64,000 nucleotides of DNA from an uncultured Hyphomonadaceae bacterium (GCA_913057945.1 CAJXOF010000013.1:1-64000), one strand, 5' to 3'; counted from the stretch's first letter, positions 26,563-36,559 are shown. Notes: generated by a model not told the origin, from the sequence alone. Translations and numbers: made by a program.

Positions 26563-26629
26563 CCTGCCTTGCAAGGCGGGCCTGCCCCGCTAGTCTCTTC
26601 GGCATCAGCAATTCGGACGGAGGGTAGCC

Positions 26630-27439
26630 ATGGACCGGCGACTTTGCCTCATTACAGGCGCTTCAGCGGGCATCGGCGCGGAATTCGCCCGGCAATATGC
26701 AGCCCTCGGCTGGGACATTGCCCTGACGGCCCGCCGCGAAGACCGATTGAAGGAACTCGCCTCCGAACTGGAGCAAAAATACGGCGTTCACACAATCAGC
26801 ATCGCGCAGGACCTCGCGCGCGCCAATTCGGCCGACAAGATCATCGCCGCCTTGTCCGTACAGGGCCGCCATGTCGACGCGCTGGTCAACAATGCGGGCT
26901 ATGGCCTGCCGGGCACCTTCTTCAATACGAGTTGGAAGTCACAGGCCGAATTCATTCGCGTTCTCTACACCGCCCCGATCGAACTGGCGCACAAGGTCCT
27001 GCCGGGCATGGCGGACCGCGGTTATGGCCGGATCATCAATGTCGCATCCCTTGCGGGCTACGCCGCCGGCAGCAATGGTCATACGCTTTATGCCAGCGTG
27101 AAGTCCGGCCTGATCAAATTCTCCGAGAGCCTGAATGCCGAATGCGATGCGTTCGAGGGTGCGGACATTCACTGCACCGCGCTCTGTCCGGGCTTCACCT
27201 ATAGTGAATTCCATGACGTGAACGGCACGCGCGAACAGATGGACAAGATGAGCAAGCGCATGTGGATGGACGCTGCGCCTGTCGTGAAAGCCGGCATTGA
27301 TGCGGTCAATCGCGGCCAACCGGTCGTCGTGCCGGGGCTCGTCAACAAGAGCCTTGCTACCCTCACCCGCATCATGCCGGAACCCATCGGCCGGGCGATC
27401 ATGCGGCGCCAGAGCCGGACGATCCGGCGTCAGGACTAG
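26630..27439 (+). CDS. Short-chain dehydrogenase/reductase
   Basis: A 269-residue classical SDR. The cofactor motif TGASAGIG is at 9-16, NNAG at 87-90, and the catalytic Ser140, Tyr154 and Lys158 (YASVK) are intact, so it is probably an active NAD(P)-dependent oxidoreductase. ARRED after strand 2 suggests NADPH preference. The stop overlaps the stop of the convergent membrane-protein gene (CTAG). Substrate not determinable; the C-terminal extension resembles DltE-like SDRs. Confidence 0.9.
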   Translation: MDRRLCLITGASAGIGAEFARQYAALGWDIALTARREDRLKELASELEQKYGVHTISIAQDLARANSADKIIAALSVQGRHVDALVNNAGYGLPGTFFNTSWKSQAEFIRVLYTAPIELAHKVLPGMADRGYGRIINVASLAGYAAGSNGHTLYASVKSGLIKFSESLNAECDAFEGADIHCTALCPGFTYSEFHDVNGTREQMDKMSKRMWMDAAPVVKAGIDAVNRGQPVVVPGLVNKSLATLTRIMPEPIGRAIMRRQSRTIRRQD

Positions 27440-28287
27440 TCGGCAGACGCGGAAAACTCGTCGCGGATACGATCAGCCGTCGGCGTCGTGTCGGATTTGC
27501 GCCAATCCTTGGCACTGCGCTGGCGCAGGATTTCGACCTTGCCGGACCGCTTTCTGCCTTTCTGGCTGGCATCGTCATTATCACGGGCGACTGTCACGAT
27601 CGGGCCTTCGAAGAAGGCAGACCAGTATTTCGACAACACATCCCGGCGGCCCTCAAGGGAGCGCAACTGACGGCGCTCCTTCCGATTGGTCAGCTTGATC
27701 GCTTCGGTTTTGATGCGCTTGTCGATACCGGCCATTTGCAGACACCCCGCATAGCGTCGCGGCGCGCCCCCGGTCAGGTCAAACTGGATTTCCCCGAACC
27801 CTTCAGCTTGCCGGCCGGAATCGGTGGGGAGGGTTTCCCGGAACTTGAAGTCCAGCTTCGGCCAGCTCAGCTGGTGAAACTCGGCGTGCAGTCCGCTTTC
27901 GATCTCGCCTGTCCGGGTTAGCGTGGATGAGGCCAGCAGGACCCCGTTCCTTGCCGGCTTGAGAGAGACAATGGCAAGGCGTGGGCCATTCGGACCCCCG
28001 CGCTCTGCCTGAATCCAGCTGCCTTCCACAAAGGCGCCCCCAAGAACCCAGCGGCGGAGCAGACCCATTTTCAGGACACCGGGCACAACCACGCCTGCGA
28101 GGACTGCCCACACCACAAGGAGCACTATGCCGGCGCCGATCATTCCACCCCACTGCGCGACCGGGCTGGGCCCGGCAACCTGCAGGATGGTCTCGCGTAC
28201 GACAGGCCCGAAAGCCACCACACCGGCAAGCACGGCGCTGGAGGCCAGCAGGCCGGAGACGGTGCGAAAACGTTCATAAGGGTTCAT
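27436..28287 (-). CDS. Unknown membrane protein
   Basis: A 283-residue protein with two hydrophobic helices near the N-terminus (about 10-38 and 45-72). A long soluble domain (about 85-215; RWVLGGAFVEGSWIQAERGG, CLQMAGIDKRIKTEAIKL) and a basic, charged C-terminus follow. No family is recognised. The gene is convergent with the SDR gene and divergent from mcd. Confidence 0.75.
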   Translation of the reverse strand: MNPYERFRTVSGLLASSAVLAGVVAFGPVVRETILQVAGPSPVAQWGGMIGAGIVLLVVWAVLAGVVVPGVLKMGLLRRWVLGGAFVEGSWIQAERGGPNGPRLAIVSLKPARNGVLLASSTLTRTGEIESGLHAEFHQLSWPKLDFKFRETLPTDSGRQAEGFGEIQFDLTGGAPRRYAGCLQMAGIDKRIKTEAIKLTNRKERRQLRSLEGRRDVLSKYWSAFFEGPIVTVARDNDDASQKGRKRSGKVEILRQRSAKDWRKSDTTPTADRIRDEFSASAD

Positions 28288-28342
28288 ATCTGAGGCAGCT
28301 CCGTTAGGAATTGGCGTCGGAAACGGCCATTTAGGGAGCCGG

Positions 28343-28377
28343 AACCGAAGTTTCGGTTAACGCCGGGACACCCGGCG
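28343..28377. promoter_or_regulatory. Two adjacent inverted repeats upstream of mcd
   Basis: AACCGAA-GT-TTCGGTT (28343-28358) and CGCCGGG-ACA-CCCGGCG (28361-28377) are perfect inverted repeats in the divergent gap between the membrane-protein gene and mcd. They could be operator sites or leader hairpins. TATACT at 28463-28468 is a candidate -10 for mcd. Confidence 0.35.
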
Positions 28378-28501
28378 CCCCTTTCGCAATTTCCAATCAC
28401 AGCGAACCGAGACGTTTTGTTGCAGCGCACAAAATAATCATGACTTGCTGTACCCTGCGCCCTATACTCTCCAAAAATAAAGTCCAGTGGAGGAAATTCG
28501 A

Positions 28502-30202
28502 ATGGATGGTGCTGTTGAGGGCCAAGGACTGAAATCTGCAGTAATCCCAAATCTTGTTTCGGTGATCGGCGACGCGTGCACAGCCATTGAGGCCTATGCA
28601 GACGCGGCCCGTGGAAAATGCCGGGAAGCGCTGACGAAGGATGATGGCCGCCCGGACCGCACCGAACTGGAACGCCAACAGCATATGGCTCACGGTTTGT
28701 CCTGGGTTGTGACTTACGCGGAAACGCTCCGCCAGACAGCCGACTGGGCAGCGCGGCTTGAGCAAGACGGCAAGTTCGGCACCACGGAAGCCCTCCTGAC
28801 CCAGATCCTGTTCAGCGATTATAGCGCCCAGCTCGTAGGCGGCATCCCCATGAACCAGGGCGAAGTCATCCGCCCGCACGAACTCGGCGTGATCGCCGAA
28901 GCTGACACCCTGTTTGCAGTGCCGGCCGTCAAGAAACTGGTCCTGGATGGCAAGACCCCCGCAGTGATGGCGGCGGCGGCGGAATGCCTGCCCGATGCGC
29001 TCAGCCGGAACACGGTCGAGGAAACCGGGCTCGATGAGACCATGTCCATGGTGCGCGACCAGTTCTCCAAATACGCCGCCGACAAGATCAAGCCTTATGC
29101 CCATGAGTGGCATCTGAAGAATGAATACATACCGATGGAGGTCGTGAACGAGATGGCCGAACTTGGCGTGTTCGGCCTGACCATCCCGGAAGAATTCGGG
29201 GGCTTCGGCATGGGCAAGATCGCCATGTGCGTTGTGTCCGAGGAATTGTCGCGCGGCTATATCGGCACAGGCTCCCTCGGTACGCGCTCCGAGATTGCTG
29301 CCGAGCTGATCCTGATCGGCGGAACGGATGACCAGAAGACAAAATGGTTGCCTCAGATTGCCAGCGGCGAAATTCTGCCGACGGCCGTGTTCACAGAACC
29401 CAATACGGGTTCGGACCTCGGATCGCTGCGCACACGCGCCGTTAAATCCGAAGATGGCACCCAGTACAGCGTCACGGGCAACAAGACCTGGATCACCCAT
29501 CCGGTGCGCGCCGACCTGATGACGCTGCTCGCCCGGACCGATCCGGCGACCAACAACTTCTCCGGCCTCTCCATGCTGTTGGCGGAGAAGCCACGCGGAT
29601 CGGACGAGACCCCCTTCCCTGCAGACGGCATGACCGGCGGCGAGATCGAAGTGCTCGGCTATCGCGGCATGAAGGAATACGAAATCGGGTTTGACGATTT
29701 CAAGGTGAAGGCCGAGAATCTGCTCGGCGGCATCGAAGGTCAGGGTTTCAAGCATCTGATGGCGACCTTCGAGAGCGCACGTATCCAGACGGCTGCCCGC
29801 GCCATTGGTGTAGCCCAGAACGCATTCGAGACCGGCCTCCAATACGCGCTCGACCGCAACCAGTTCGGCAAGCCGATCTTTGAATTCCCGCGCGTCTCCA
29901 ACAAGCTGGTCATGATGGCGGCCGAATTGGTCGGTGTTCGCCAGCTGACCTATTTCTCCGCGCGCCAGAAGGATGGCGGCAAGCGCTGCGATCTTGAAGC
30001 CGGCATGGCAAAACTGCTGGCCGCACGCATCGCCTGGGCCGCAGCGGACAATGCCGTCCAGATTCATGGCGGGAACGGGTTTGCGCTGGAGTATCCGGTC
30101 AGTCGCATTCTTCAGGATGCCCGCATCCTGAACATCTTCGAAGGCGCAGGCGAGGTTCAGGCCATGGTCATCGCGCGTCGCCTGATCGAGGGCGGGAATT
30201 AG
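28502..30202 (+). CDS. mcd: (2S)-methylsuccinyl-CoA dehydrogenase
   Basis: FAD-dependent acyl-CoA dehydrogenase that oxidises (2S)-methylsuccinyl-CoA to mesaconyl-CoA in the ethylmalonyl-CoA pathway for acetyl-CoA assimilation. The 566 residues include the roughly 150-residue N-terminal helical extension typical of Mcd (IPNLVSVIGDACTAIEAYAD). The ACAD core follows, with GLTIPEEFGG, VFTEPNTGSDLGSLRTRA, the GGNGFALEYPVSRILQDARI segment and NIFEGAGEVQ near the end, where the general-base Glu is expected. The ATG at 28502 has GGAGG upstream. The gene stands alone; ccr, ecm and mch are not in the window. Confidence 0.88.
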   Translation: MDGAVEGQGLKSAVIPNLVSVIGDACTAIEAYADAARGKCREALTKDDGRPDRTELERQQHMAHGLSWVVTYAETLRQTADWAARLEQDGKFGTTEALLTQILFSDYSAQLVGGIPMNQGEVIRPHELGVIAEADTLFAVPAVKKLVLDGKTPAVMAAAAECLPDALSRNTVEETGLDETMSMVRDQFSKYAADKIKPYAHEWHLKNEYIPMEVVNEMAELGVFGLTIPEEFGGFGMGKIAMCVVSEELSRGYIGTGSLGTRSEIAAELILIGGTDDQKTKWLPQIASGEILPTAVFTEPNTGSDLGSLRTRAVKSEDGTQYSVTGNKTWITHPVRADLMTLLARTDPATNNFSGLSMLLAEKPRGSDETPFPADGMTGGEIEVLGYRGMKEYEIGFDDFKVKAENLLGGIEGQGFKHLMATFESARIQTAARAIGVAQNAFETGLQYALDRNQFGKPIFEFPRVSNKLVMMAAELVGVRQLTYFSARQKDGGKRCDLEAGMAKLLAARIAWAAADNAVQIHGGNGFALEYPVSRILQDARILNIFEGAGEVQAMVIARRLIEGGN

Positions 30203-30211
30203 GGAAACTGT

Positions 30212-30240
30212 CGTAGGGCGCCTGCCGCCCTACGGTTTTT
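30212..30240 (+). terminator. Terminator of mcd
   Basis: CGTAGGGCG pairs with CGCCCTACG over a 5-base loop, followed by GTTTTTCCTTTT. It overlaps the 3' end of the convergent GH16 gene by a few bases. Confidence 0.85.
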
Positions 30241-31078
30241 CCTTTTCATAGACACGCACCCAGTCAACCAGGAAGCGGTCGGGCAAGCGCTTGTTTTCCG
30301 GCATGTTGGACCACCATTTGTGGGCCACGCTGGAATGCGTGCTGATCTCGCCTGACAGCTTCAACCACAAGGGCACCTTGGAAACTCCCCCGGCCGAACT
30401 CTGCCAGACCTGTTCTCCGTCAACGAACCAAGTGTATTCGGTTTCCGTCCATTCGAGCGCGAAAACATGCCAGCCGCTCCGGATGCCCGGACGAAAGTCC
30501 CGCTTGTTTTGGGTCTTGTGATACTCGTCATATCCGTCCCAGTGAAGCGCATAGCCGAGCTTGTCGGTCCAGCCGAAGGCTTCGACGATATCGATTTCCG
30601 TCCCGTCTTCTCCGGAACCATCCACATGGTGGACTTCGTCAGCGAACAGCCAGAACGCCATCCACCAGCCCGGATCCTGAGGGAGTTTCATGCGGGCTTC
30701 GAAACGCCCGAATGTCGTTTCAAACTTTCCTTCGGTCGACACCATGCCGGACGCATAGTCATAGGAATCGTCATCTTCACTCGGATTACGGTTCGGAATC
30801 CGGGTGGCACTGATTTCCAGCTGCCCCCAACCTGTCAGGTTGACATTGTCCCGCAGCCACCACCCATCGGGGCCGTCCGCATTCTGCTTGCGATTGTACT
30901 CCTGCGAAATCCATTTCTCGGGATCTGGCCGCCCATGTCCGTTGAACTCATCCTGGAACACCAGGGACCAGCCGGAATTCGGCTGGTTGAGCACCGAATG
31001 GGACGGGCTGGACGTGGAACACGACGCGAGCATGGCGAGGGCCGAAATGCCCAGAAACGTCTTCACGCCGCGTCTCAC
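30230..31078 (-). CDS. Glycoside hydrolase family 16 lipoprotein
   Basis: A 282-residue secreted endo-beta-glucanase or agarase-like enzyme. A lipoprotein signal peptide ends in LASC (Cys20). The beta-jelly-roll contains the GH16 catalytic signature EIDIVE, with nucleophile Glu161, Asp163 and acid/base Glu166. SWQSSAGG-like loops and many aromatic residues fit a polysaccharide cleft. The substrate (laminarin, agar, porphyran and so on) cannot be told. The start is GTG, whose GTGA overlaps the stop of the MBL lipoprotein gene, so the two are probably co-translated. Confidence 0.9.
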   Translation of the reverse strand: MRRGVKTFLGISALAMLASCSTSSPSHSVLNQPNSGWSLVFQDEFNGHGRPDPEKWISQEYNRKQNADGPDGWWLRDNVNLTGWGQLEISATRIPNRNPSEDDDSYDYASGMVSTEGKFETTFGRFEARMKLPQDPGWWMAFWLFADEVHHVDGSGEDGTEIDIVEAFGWTDKLGYALHWDGYDEYHKTQNKRDFRPGIRSGWHVFALEWTETEYTWFVDGEQVWQSSAGGVSKVPLWLKLSGEISTHSSVAHKWWSNMPENKRLPDRFLVDWVRVYEKEKP

Positions 31079-31950
31079 CGAATCTGGCCTTGCAGCGGTT
31101 CGATATCAGCAGGCTCATGCTGGATGATGACTTTGGCACCCAGCTTTTCCGCTCGCGCCTCGAATTCATCCATCGATGCGAGAGTCATGTCTTCGTCTGA
31201 ATTGAAACGTGGCACCCGCTTCAACTCACGGCTTTCGGCCCGGTGATACAGATCTCCCGTCAGGAGAACCGGGCCGGATTCCGGCATCATAAGTTGAAGG
31301 GACGTATGCCCTGGCGTATGGCCCGGCGTCTCGAAGATCACCACGCTGCCATCCCCGAAGACATCAAGCTCTCCGTCGAAGACCTGCTGTTCCATAGGCC
31401 TGAACAGGGAGAACAGCGCCTGCTGTTCAGGCGCAACATCAACGCCGTCGCCGAACATCGCATCCAGCTCCGTCTGGCTCACCAGCCAGGTTGAACCCGA
31501 CACTTGATCGGCCTGACCGATATGGTCGAAATGGCTGTGCGAGATGGACACAAAGTCCACATCGTCCGGCGACATGCCTCTTTCTGCCAGCTGCTGCGTA
31601 ATCGTCTGGGCCAGCGACACGGTGAAGATCTGCTGCGTTTGCGGTCCTGCAATCGTCAGGACGCCCGGCAGGCCAAGGTCCCAGAGCAGCGTGCCATCAG
31701 GATGTTTCACCAGGAAGCAGGAATCGGTGAAGGTATCGGTCTGCCCCGCATAATCGCCAGCCGTCGAAAACGCGTCCATATCGGATACTTCGATCGTGCC
31801 ACAATCGAGCACATCGACTTCCAGCGCCGCTTCCTGTTGCGTCTCAGCTGGTTGCTCCGCTGGCATTTCGGCGGGTGCATCGCTGTCCGAGCCGCATGCC
31901 GCGGCGAGCACCAATACGGAAACTGTTGCAATCATGGTGAAAAGACGCAT
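31075..31950 (-). CDS. Metallo-beta-lactamase-fold lipoprotein
   Basis: A 291-residue periplasmic or membrane-anchored MBL-fold hydrolase. The signal peptide ends with LAAAC (Cys19), followed by a Pro/Glu/Ala linker. The metal site HSHFDH is at 138-143, with GHTPGH and TGDLYHR further on. The overall form resembles N-acyl-homoserine lactonases and related MBL enzymes, but the substrate is not certain. The ATG at 31950 is preceded by a GGGGG tract; an upstream in-frame extension has no signal peptide. It lies 44 bp after hisI. Confidence 0.88.
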   Translation of the reverse strand: MRLFTMIATVSVLVLAAACGSDSDAPAEMPAEQPAETQQEAALEVDVLDCGTIEVSDMDAFSTAGDYAGQTDTFTDSCFLVKHPDGTLLWDLGLPGVLTIAGPQTQQIFTVSLAQTITQQLAERGMSPDDVDFVSISHSHFDHIGQADQVSGSTWLVSQTELDAMFGDGVDVAPEQQALFSLFRPMEQQVFDGELDVFGDGSVVIFETPGHTPGHTSLQLMMPESGPVLLTGDLYHRAESRELKRVPRFNSDEDMTLASMDEFEARAEKLGAKVIIQHEPADIEPLQGQIR

Positions 31951-31994
31951 GCCAGAGGCCCCCTTCTGTCTTGAGGGAAATACAATCTCAAGTA

Positions 31995-32390
31995 TCAGTC
32001 TTTGGCAACAGACAGGCTGCGCCCGCCATCCTCCACAATCCGATAGAAACAACTGGCCCGCCCCGTATGGCAAGCACCTCCAGTCTGATTGACCTTCAGC
32101 AGGACCGCGTCCTGATCGCAATCAACCCGGATATCCACGACCTGCTGGACATGGCCGGAGGTTTCACCCTTCACCCAGAGCGCCTGACGCGAACGTGACC
32201 AATAGGTTGCCTGGCCGGTCTCGATCGTCGCGGCCAGAGCATCGGCATTCATCCAGGCGAGCATCAACACTTCGCCGGTTCCGGTATCCTGCGCGATGGC
32301 CGCGATCAGGCCATCCGCATTGAATTTCGGGCGCAGTTCACGCGTCTCGTCCTGCGCGCTGCCGGAAAGGGGTTCGGGATAATCAGTCAT
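31995..32390 (-). CDS. hisI: Phosphoribosyl-AMP cyclohydrolase
   Basis: Third step of histidine synthesis: opens the adenine ring of phosphoribosyl-AMP. The 131-residue single-domain enzyme has DCDQDA at 90-95 (Mg site) and the zinc ligands in CHTGRASC at 107-114, together with WMNADAL and YWSRSR. The HisE (PRA-PH) domain is not fused here. Other his genes are not in the window. Confidence 0.95.
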   Translation of the reverse strand: MTDYPEPLSGSAQDETRELRPKFNADGLIAAIAQDTGTGEVLMLAWMNADALAATIETGQATYWSRSRQALWVKGETSGHVQQVVDIRVDCDQDAVLLKVNQTGGACHTGRASCFYRIVEDGGRSLSVAKD

Positions 32391-32438
32391 GAGGGCGGCT
32401 TAATCGAAATGCTGTCGGTGAGCCAGTCAAGATTCGCG

Positions 32439-33632
32439 CTAGATGACGCCCTGCGCGCGCAGCGCCGCCTGCTGGTCCGCGCTGTATCCAAGACCTGCAA
32501 GGATGCTTTCCGTGTGCTCACTCAGGCCCGGAGATGTCTCTTCCACCCCGCCGGGCGTATCGGACAGTTTCGGGAAGACGCCCTGCATCGGCACGTCGCC
32601 GAGAACGGGATGAGCCACACGAATGATGGCATTGCGGGCCGCGATATGCGCATCTTCGAGCATCTCCTTGGCTCGGTTCACGGGCCCGCAGGGAATGCCA
32701 TTGTCTTCGCAAGTCGCCAGAACGTCCGCCATTGTGCGCTGTTTCGTCCAGTTCGAAATCATTTCATCCAGTTCCAACTGGTTCTCCCCGCGTGCGTCAT
32801 GCGTTGCATAACGTGGATCATCAGACCATTTCGTTCCGCACATGGCCGACAGGCGCCGGAACAGGGAGTCCTGGTTGGCGCCGATGATGACCATGCCATC
32901 GGAACAGGGATACACACCCGACGGCGCAATCCGCGGCAGGATCGGCCCGCTGCGCTCGCGCGTATGCCCCATCAGGGCGTATTCGGGAATCAGGCTTTCC
33001 ATGAAGGCCATGACGGTTTCATAGATAGCCGCATCCACCACCTGTCCCTTGCCCGATTTCTCGCGCGCGAACAGCGCCATCATCGTGCCCAGCGCCGCGA
33101 ATGTACCGGTCATCGTGTCGCCAAGGGAGACGCCCGCCCGCGCGGGCAACCTGTCCGGCTCACCGATCAGATAGCGCAGGCCGCCCTTGGCCTCGCCCAC
33201 GCTGGCATAGCCCGCCTTGTGGCTCTCTGGTCCCGTCTGGCCATAGCCGGAGACGCGCGTGATCACGAGGCGGGGATTGATCTCGTGCAATACATCCGGC
33301 CCAATCCCCCAGCGCTCCAGCGTGCCCGGCCGGAAATTCTCGACCAGCACGTCAGCGGTTTTCACCAGCTCCCGCAGGATCGCCTGCCCCGCTTCCACAC
33401 GGAGGTTGAGCGTCAGGGATTTCTTGTTGCGGCCGATGATCGGCCAGAACAGCCCGATGTCATCCTTCTTCACCGCGCCCCAGCCACGGGCCGGGTCCGG
33501 CAGGCCAGGCGCCTCGACCTTGATGACCTCGGCGCCGAAGTCACCGAGCAATTGTCCGCAGAAGGGCCCAGCGATCAGCTGGCCGAGTTCGATGACGCGC
33601 AGGCCATCCAGGGGGCGTTTGGAGTCTGTCAT
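32439..33632 (-). CDS. CaiB/BaiF family (type III) CoA transferase
   Basis: A 397-residue family III CoA transferase. The N-terminus LDGLRVIELGQLIAGPF, LLGDFGAEVIKVEAPG, then NKKSLTLNLR and ADVLVENFRPGTLERWG are all family hallmarks. It moves CoA between carboxylic acids, using a catalytic Asp found in this family at about residue 170. The acid is unknown. The gene is divergent from an HMG-CoA-lyase gene with only 29 bp between the starts, suggesting shared control and a common branched- or dicarboxylic-acid pathway. Confidence 0.9.
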   Translation of the reverse strand: MTDSKRPLDGLRVIELGQLIAGPFCGQLLGDFGAEVIKVEAPGLPDPARGWGAVKKDDIGLFWPIIGRNKKSLTLNLRVEAGQAILRELVKTADVLVENFRPGTLERWGIGPDVLHEINPRLVITRVSGYGQTGPESHKAGYASVGEAKGGLRYLIGEPDRLPARAGVSLGDTMTGTFAALGTMMALFAREKSGKGQVVDAAIYETVMAFMESLIPEYALMGHTRERSGPILPRIAPSGVYPCSDGMVIIGANQDSLFRRLSAMCGTKWSDDPRYATHDARGENQLELDEMISNWTKQRTMADVLATCEDNGIPCGPVNRAKEMLEDAHIAARNAIIRVAHPVLGDVPMQGVFPKLSDTPGGVEETSPGLSEHTESILAGLGYSADQQAALRAQGVI

Positions 33633-33661
33633 TTGTCCTCAATGCACATTACATAGGCATC

Positions 33662-34558
33662 ATGACAAGACGCATCGACATTGTAGAAGTCGGCCCGCGC
33701 GACGGGCTGCAGAATGATCCGGCCAACCTGACGACCGAGCAGAAGCTGGAATTCATCGCCCGGCTGGAAGAGGCCGGCGTCCGGCGGATGGAATCCGGCA
33801 GCTTCGTCAGCCCCAAGGCCGTGCCCAAAATGGCGGATTCTGCTGCAGTCTTTGCAGGGGTCGACCGATCCAGGCCGACGCGCCATATCGCGCTTGCCCT
33901 GAACGAAAAGGGCGTGCGCCGCGCCATCGACGCCAAGGCCGACGAGATCAATTTTGTGCTCGTAGCCTCAGAAACCTTCGGCATGCGCAATCAGGGCATG
34001 ACCCCGCAGGACAGCGCCGACATGCTGGCCCAGTGCGCGCCGCTGGTGCTGGAGGCCGGCATTCCGCTGTCCGCCACGATTTCGGTCGCCTTCGGCGATC
34101 CCTATGATGGCGAAGTGGATATCAAAGTGGTCGGCAACCTTGCCGCGCAGGCCCAACGGGCAGGCGTCGGCGAACTGGCCCTGGGCGACACGATTGGCGT
34201 CGCCGATCCGTGGGATGTCCGCAAGCGGATAGACCGGGTTCGCATGGAAGCGCCGGATGTGTTCCTGCGCATGCATTTCCATGACACGCGCGGCGCGGCG
34301 CTGGCCAATGTCGCCACCGCCGTAGAGTGCGGCGTTGATGTGATCGATGCGAGCTGTGGCGGGATTGGCGGCTGTCCGTTTGCCCCGGCGGCGACCGGCA
34401 ATGTGGCCACGGAAGATGTCGTCTACATGCTGGAACGCGGCGGCTTCGAGACGGGGCTGGACCTCGGCAAATTGATCGAAACGGCTCACTGGCTGGAGAA
34501 AGTCCTCGACCACCCGATTGCATCGTCGCTCAGCAAGGCAGGCAGGTTTCCGGCCTGA
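33662..34558 (+). CDS. Hydroxymethylglutaryl-CoA lyase family protein
   Basis: A 298-residue HMGL-like TIM-barrel enzyme that cleaves 3-hydroxy-3-methylglutaryl-CoA into acetoacetate and acetyl-CoA (leucine degradation) or a related citramalyl-type substrate. Motifs: EVGPRDGLQN at 8-17, MHFHDTRGAA with metal His residues near 200-210, and GIGGCPFAPAATGNVATED, whose Cys is the catalytic loop cysteine. No leucine-degradation dehydrogenase or carboxylase is nearby, so substrate assignment rests on family alone. Confidence 0.9.
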   Translation: MTRRIDIVEVGPRDGLQNDPANLTTEQKLEFIARLEEAGVRRMESGSFVSPKAVPKMADSAAVFAGVDRSRPTRHIALALNEKGVRRAIDAKADEINFVLVASETFGMRNQGMTPQDSADMLAQCAPLVLEAGIPLSATISVAFGDPYDGEVDIKVVGNLAAQAQRAGVGELALGDTIGVADPWDVRKRIDRVRMEAPDVFLRMHFHDTRGAALANVATAVECGVDVIDASCGGIGGCPFAPAATGNVATEDVVYMLERGGFETGLDLGKLIETAHWLEKVLDHPIASSLSKAGRFPA

Positions 34559-34561
34559 TCC

Positions 34562-36559
34562 CTACTTCTTCGCGCCCTTCACTTCGGTGAGCGTCGTAGA
34601 CTTTACCGCCCGGCCGAGATCGACTTTCTTGCCATAGCTTGGCGCGCCGCTGGTGGCGCCTGAGACGGCGCTGCCGCCGCGCACGGTGCGGTTGGTCAGC
34701 GGCGGAATGGCCATCGCCTTCGGCTCCGGTGCGTTCTCGTCAAACAGGCTGGCCAATTGCTCCGTCATCGCACCACCGAGCTGTTCGGCGTCCACAATGG
34801 TGACGGCCCGCTTGTAATAGCGCGTCACATCATGACCGATGCCGATGGCGATCAGCTCCACCGGGCTCCTGGTTTCGATTTCTTCGATCACCTGCCGCAA
34901 ATGGCGCTCTAGATAGTTGCCGACATTCACATTCAGCGTGGAATCATCCACCGGCGCGCCATCCGAGATCACCATCAGGATCTTGCGCTGTTCCGGCCGT
35001 CCCAGCATCCGGTCATGCGCCCAGAGCAAGGCCTCGCCGTCGATATTCTCTTTCAGCAGGCCTTCGCGCATCATCAGGCCGAGATTCTTGCGCGCCCGGC
35101 GCCAAGGCGCATCGGCCTGCTTGTAGACGATGTGGCGAATGTCGTTGAGGCGGCCCGGCCCGGCCGGCTTGCCCGCCTTGACCCAGTCTTCGCGCGAGAT
35201 GCCGCCCTTCCACGCCTTGGTGGTGAAGCCGAGGATCTCGGTCTTCACGCCGCAGCGCTCCAACGTGCGGGCCAGAATGTCCGCACACAGGGCCGCGACC
35301 ATGATTGGCCGTCCACGCATGGAGCCGGAATTGTCGAGCAACAGGGTCACGATTGTATCGCGGAATTCGGAATCGTCTTCCTGCTTGAAGGAGAGCGGCG
35401 CCGTCGGGTCGGTGATGACACGCGTCAGGCGGGCCGTGTCGAGCACGCCTTCTTCGAGGTCAAAGCTCCAGGACCGATTCTGTTGCGCCATCAGACGGCG
35501 CTGCAGCTTGTTGGCGAGTTTCGAGACCGCGCCCTGCAGGCCCTGCAGCTGGTGGTCCAGATAGGCGCGGAGGCGCGTCAGCTCTTCCGCGTCGCAGAGA
35601 TCCGGCGCATTGGCGACTTCATCATGTTCGCGCGTGAAGACATTATAGTTGAACCGGTTACGATCATCACCATCCTTGAAGTTCGGGCGCAGCGGCTTGG
35701 TGCCGTCCTCGTCATCATCTGGCGTGTCATCGGCCTCGGCATCGACATCCATGTCGACGCTGACATTGGATTCCTCACCTTCCATTTCCTCCGTGTCGCC
35801 CGCATCCATCTGCTCGGCGGAGGAGCCCGTCTGCTCCTCGGATTCCATGTCCTGATCGCCTTCGGAGGGCTGTTCATTCTCTTCGGACTGTTCGGAATCT
35901 TCCTGTTCCTGTGTCTCGCTGTCTTCGCCCGGCGCATCGGAAGCGGTCAGGTCGCGGATCATGTCACGCACCGTGCGCGCAAAGCCCGGCTGGTCATGCA
36001 ATTGCGCAATCAACCGCTCCAGCGCGCCGCCGGTTTCGGCTTCGACCCGGTCGCGCCAGACATCGGCCACGCGTTTCGCGCTGTCGGGCAAGGGGCGTCC
36101 GGTCAGCTTTTCGCGCAACAGGAATTCAAGCGCCGGGGCGAGCACTGCATCCGCATCTTCGGCGCCCATGGCGAACTCGCCGGACTGGCAGCGATGGTCG
36201 AGCACGGCATCGAGATTGTCGGCCGTGCCGCGCATGGCATTGGCGCCAAGGCTTTCGATGCGCGCCTGTTCGGCCGCGTCATAAACCTTGCGGGGCAGAT
36301 CCCCGCCGGGGCGATGCGCGAAATGCGCCTCGGCATTGTGGTGTGCCCGGCGCAGGGCGATGGCGTCTGCCTCGCCACGAATGCGCGCCGCGATGTGGGG
36401 TTCCAGCTGTTGCGGCGGCGGGCGCAGCGTGATGGTTTCGCCATCTCCGCCCACATCATTGCCAAAGCCGACCTCCACGTCCCGGTCCGCGCTCATCGCC
36501 TTGGTGGTTGTGGCCAGCGCCTGCTTGAACAATTCCTGAGGAGAGGTGTCTTTGGACAT
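34562..36559 (-). CDS. cobT: Cobaltochelatase subunit CobT
   Basis: Part of the aerobic CobN-CobS-CobT cobaltochelatase, which inserts Co2+ into hydrogenobyrinic acid a,c-diamide. The 665 residues show the CobT N-terminal region and a strongly acidic middle (about 210-300, many Glu/Asp). A C-terminal von Willebrand A domain has the MIDAS DNSGSM near residue 407 and [14 protein letters not shown] Gly/Ser/Lys-rich tail ends the protein. It is separated from cobS by a fatty-acid-hydroxylase-type gene. CobN is not in the window. Confidence 0.94.
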   Translation of the reverse strand: MSKDTSPQELFKQALATTTKAMSADRDVEVGFGNDVGGDGETITLRPPPQQLEPHIAARIRGEADAIALRRAHHNAEAHFAHRPGGDLPRKVYDAAEQARIESLGANAMRGTADNLDAVLDHRCQSGEFAMGAEDADAVLAPALEFLLREKLTGRPLPDSAKRVADVWRDRVEAETGGALERLIAQLHDQPGFARTVRDMIRDLTASDAPGEDSETQEQEDSEQSEENEQPSEGDQDMESEEQTGSSAEQMDAGDTEEMEGEESNVSVDMDVDAEADDTPDDDEDGTKPLRPNFKDGDDRNRFNYNVFTREHDEVANAPDLCDAEELTRLRAYLDHQLQGLQGAVSKLANKLQRRLMAQQNRSWSFDLEEGVLDTARLTRVITDPTAPLSFKQEDDSEFRDTIVTLLLDNSGSMRGRPIMVAALCADILARTLERCGVKTEILGFTTKAWKGGISREDWVKAGKPAGPGRLNDIRHIVYKQADAPWRRARKNLGLMMREGLLKENIDGEALLWAHDRMLGRPEQRKILMVISDGAPVDDSTLNVNVGNYLERHLRQVIEEIETRSPVELIAIGIGHDVTRYYKRAVTIVDAEQLGGAMTEQLASLFDENAPEPKAMAIPPLTNRTVRGGSAVSGATSGAPSYGKKVDLGRAVKSTTLTEVKGAKK

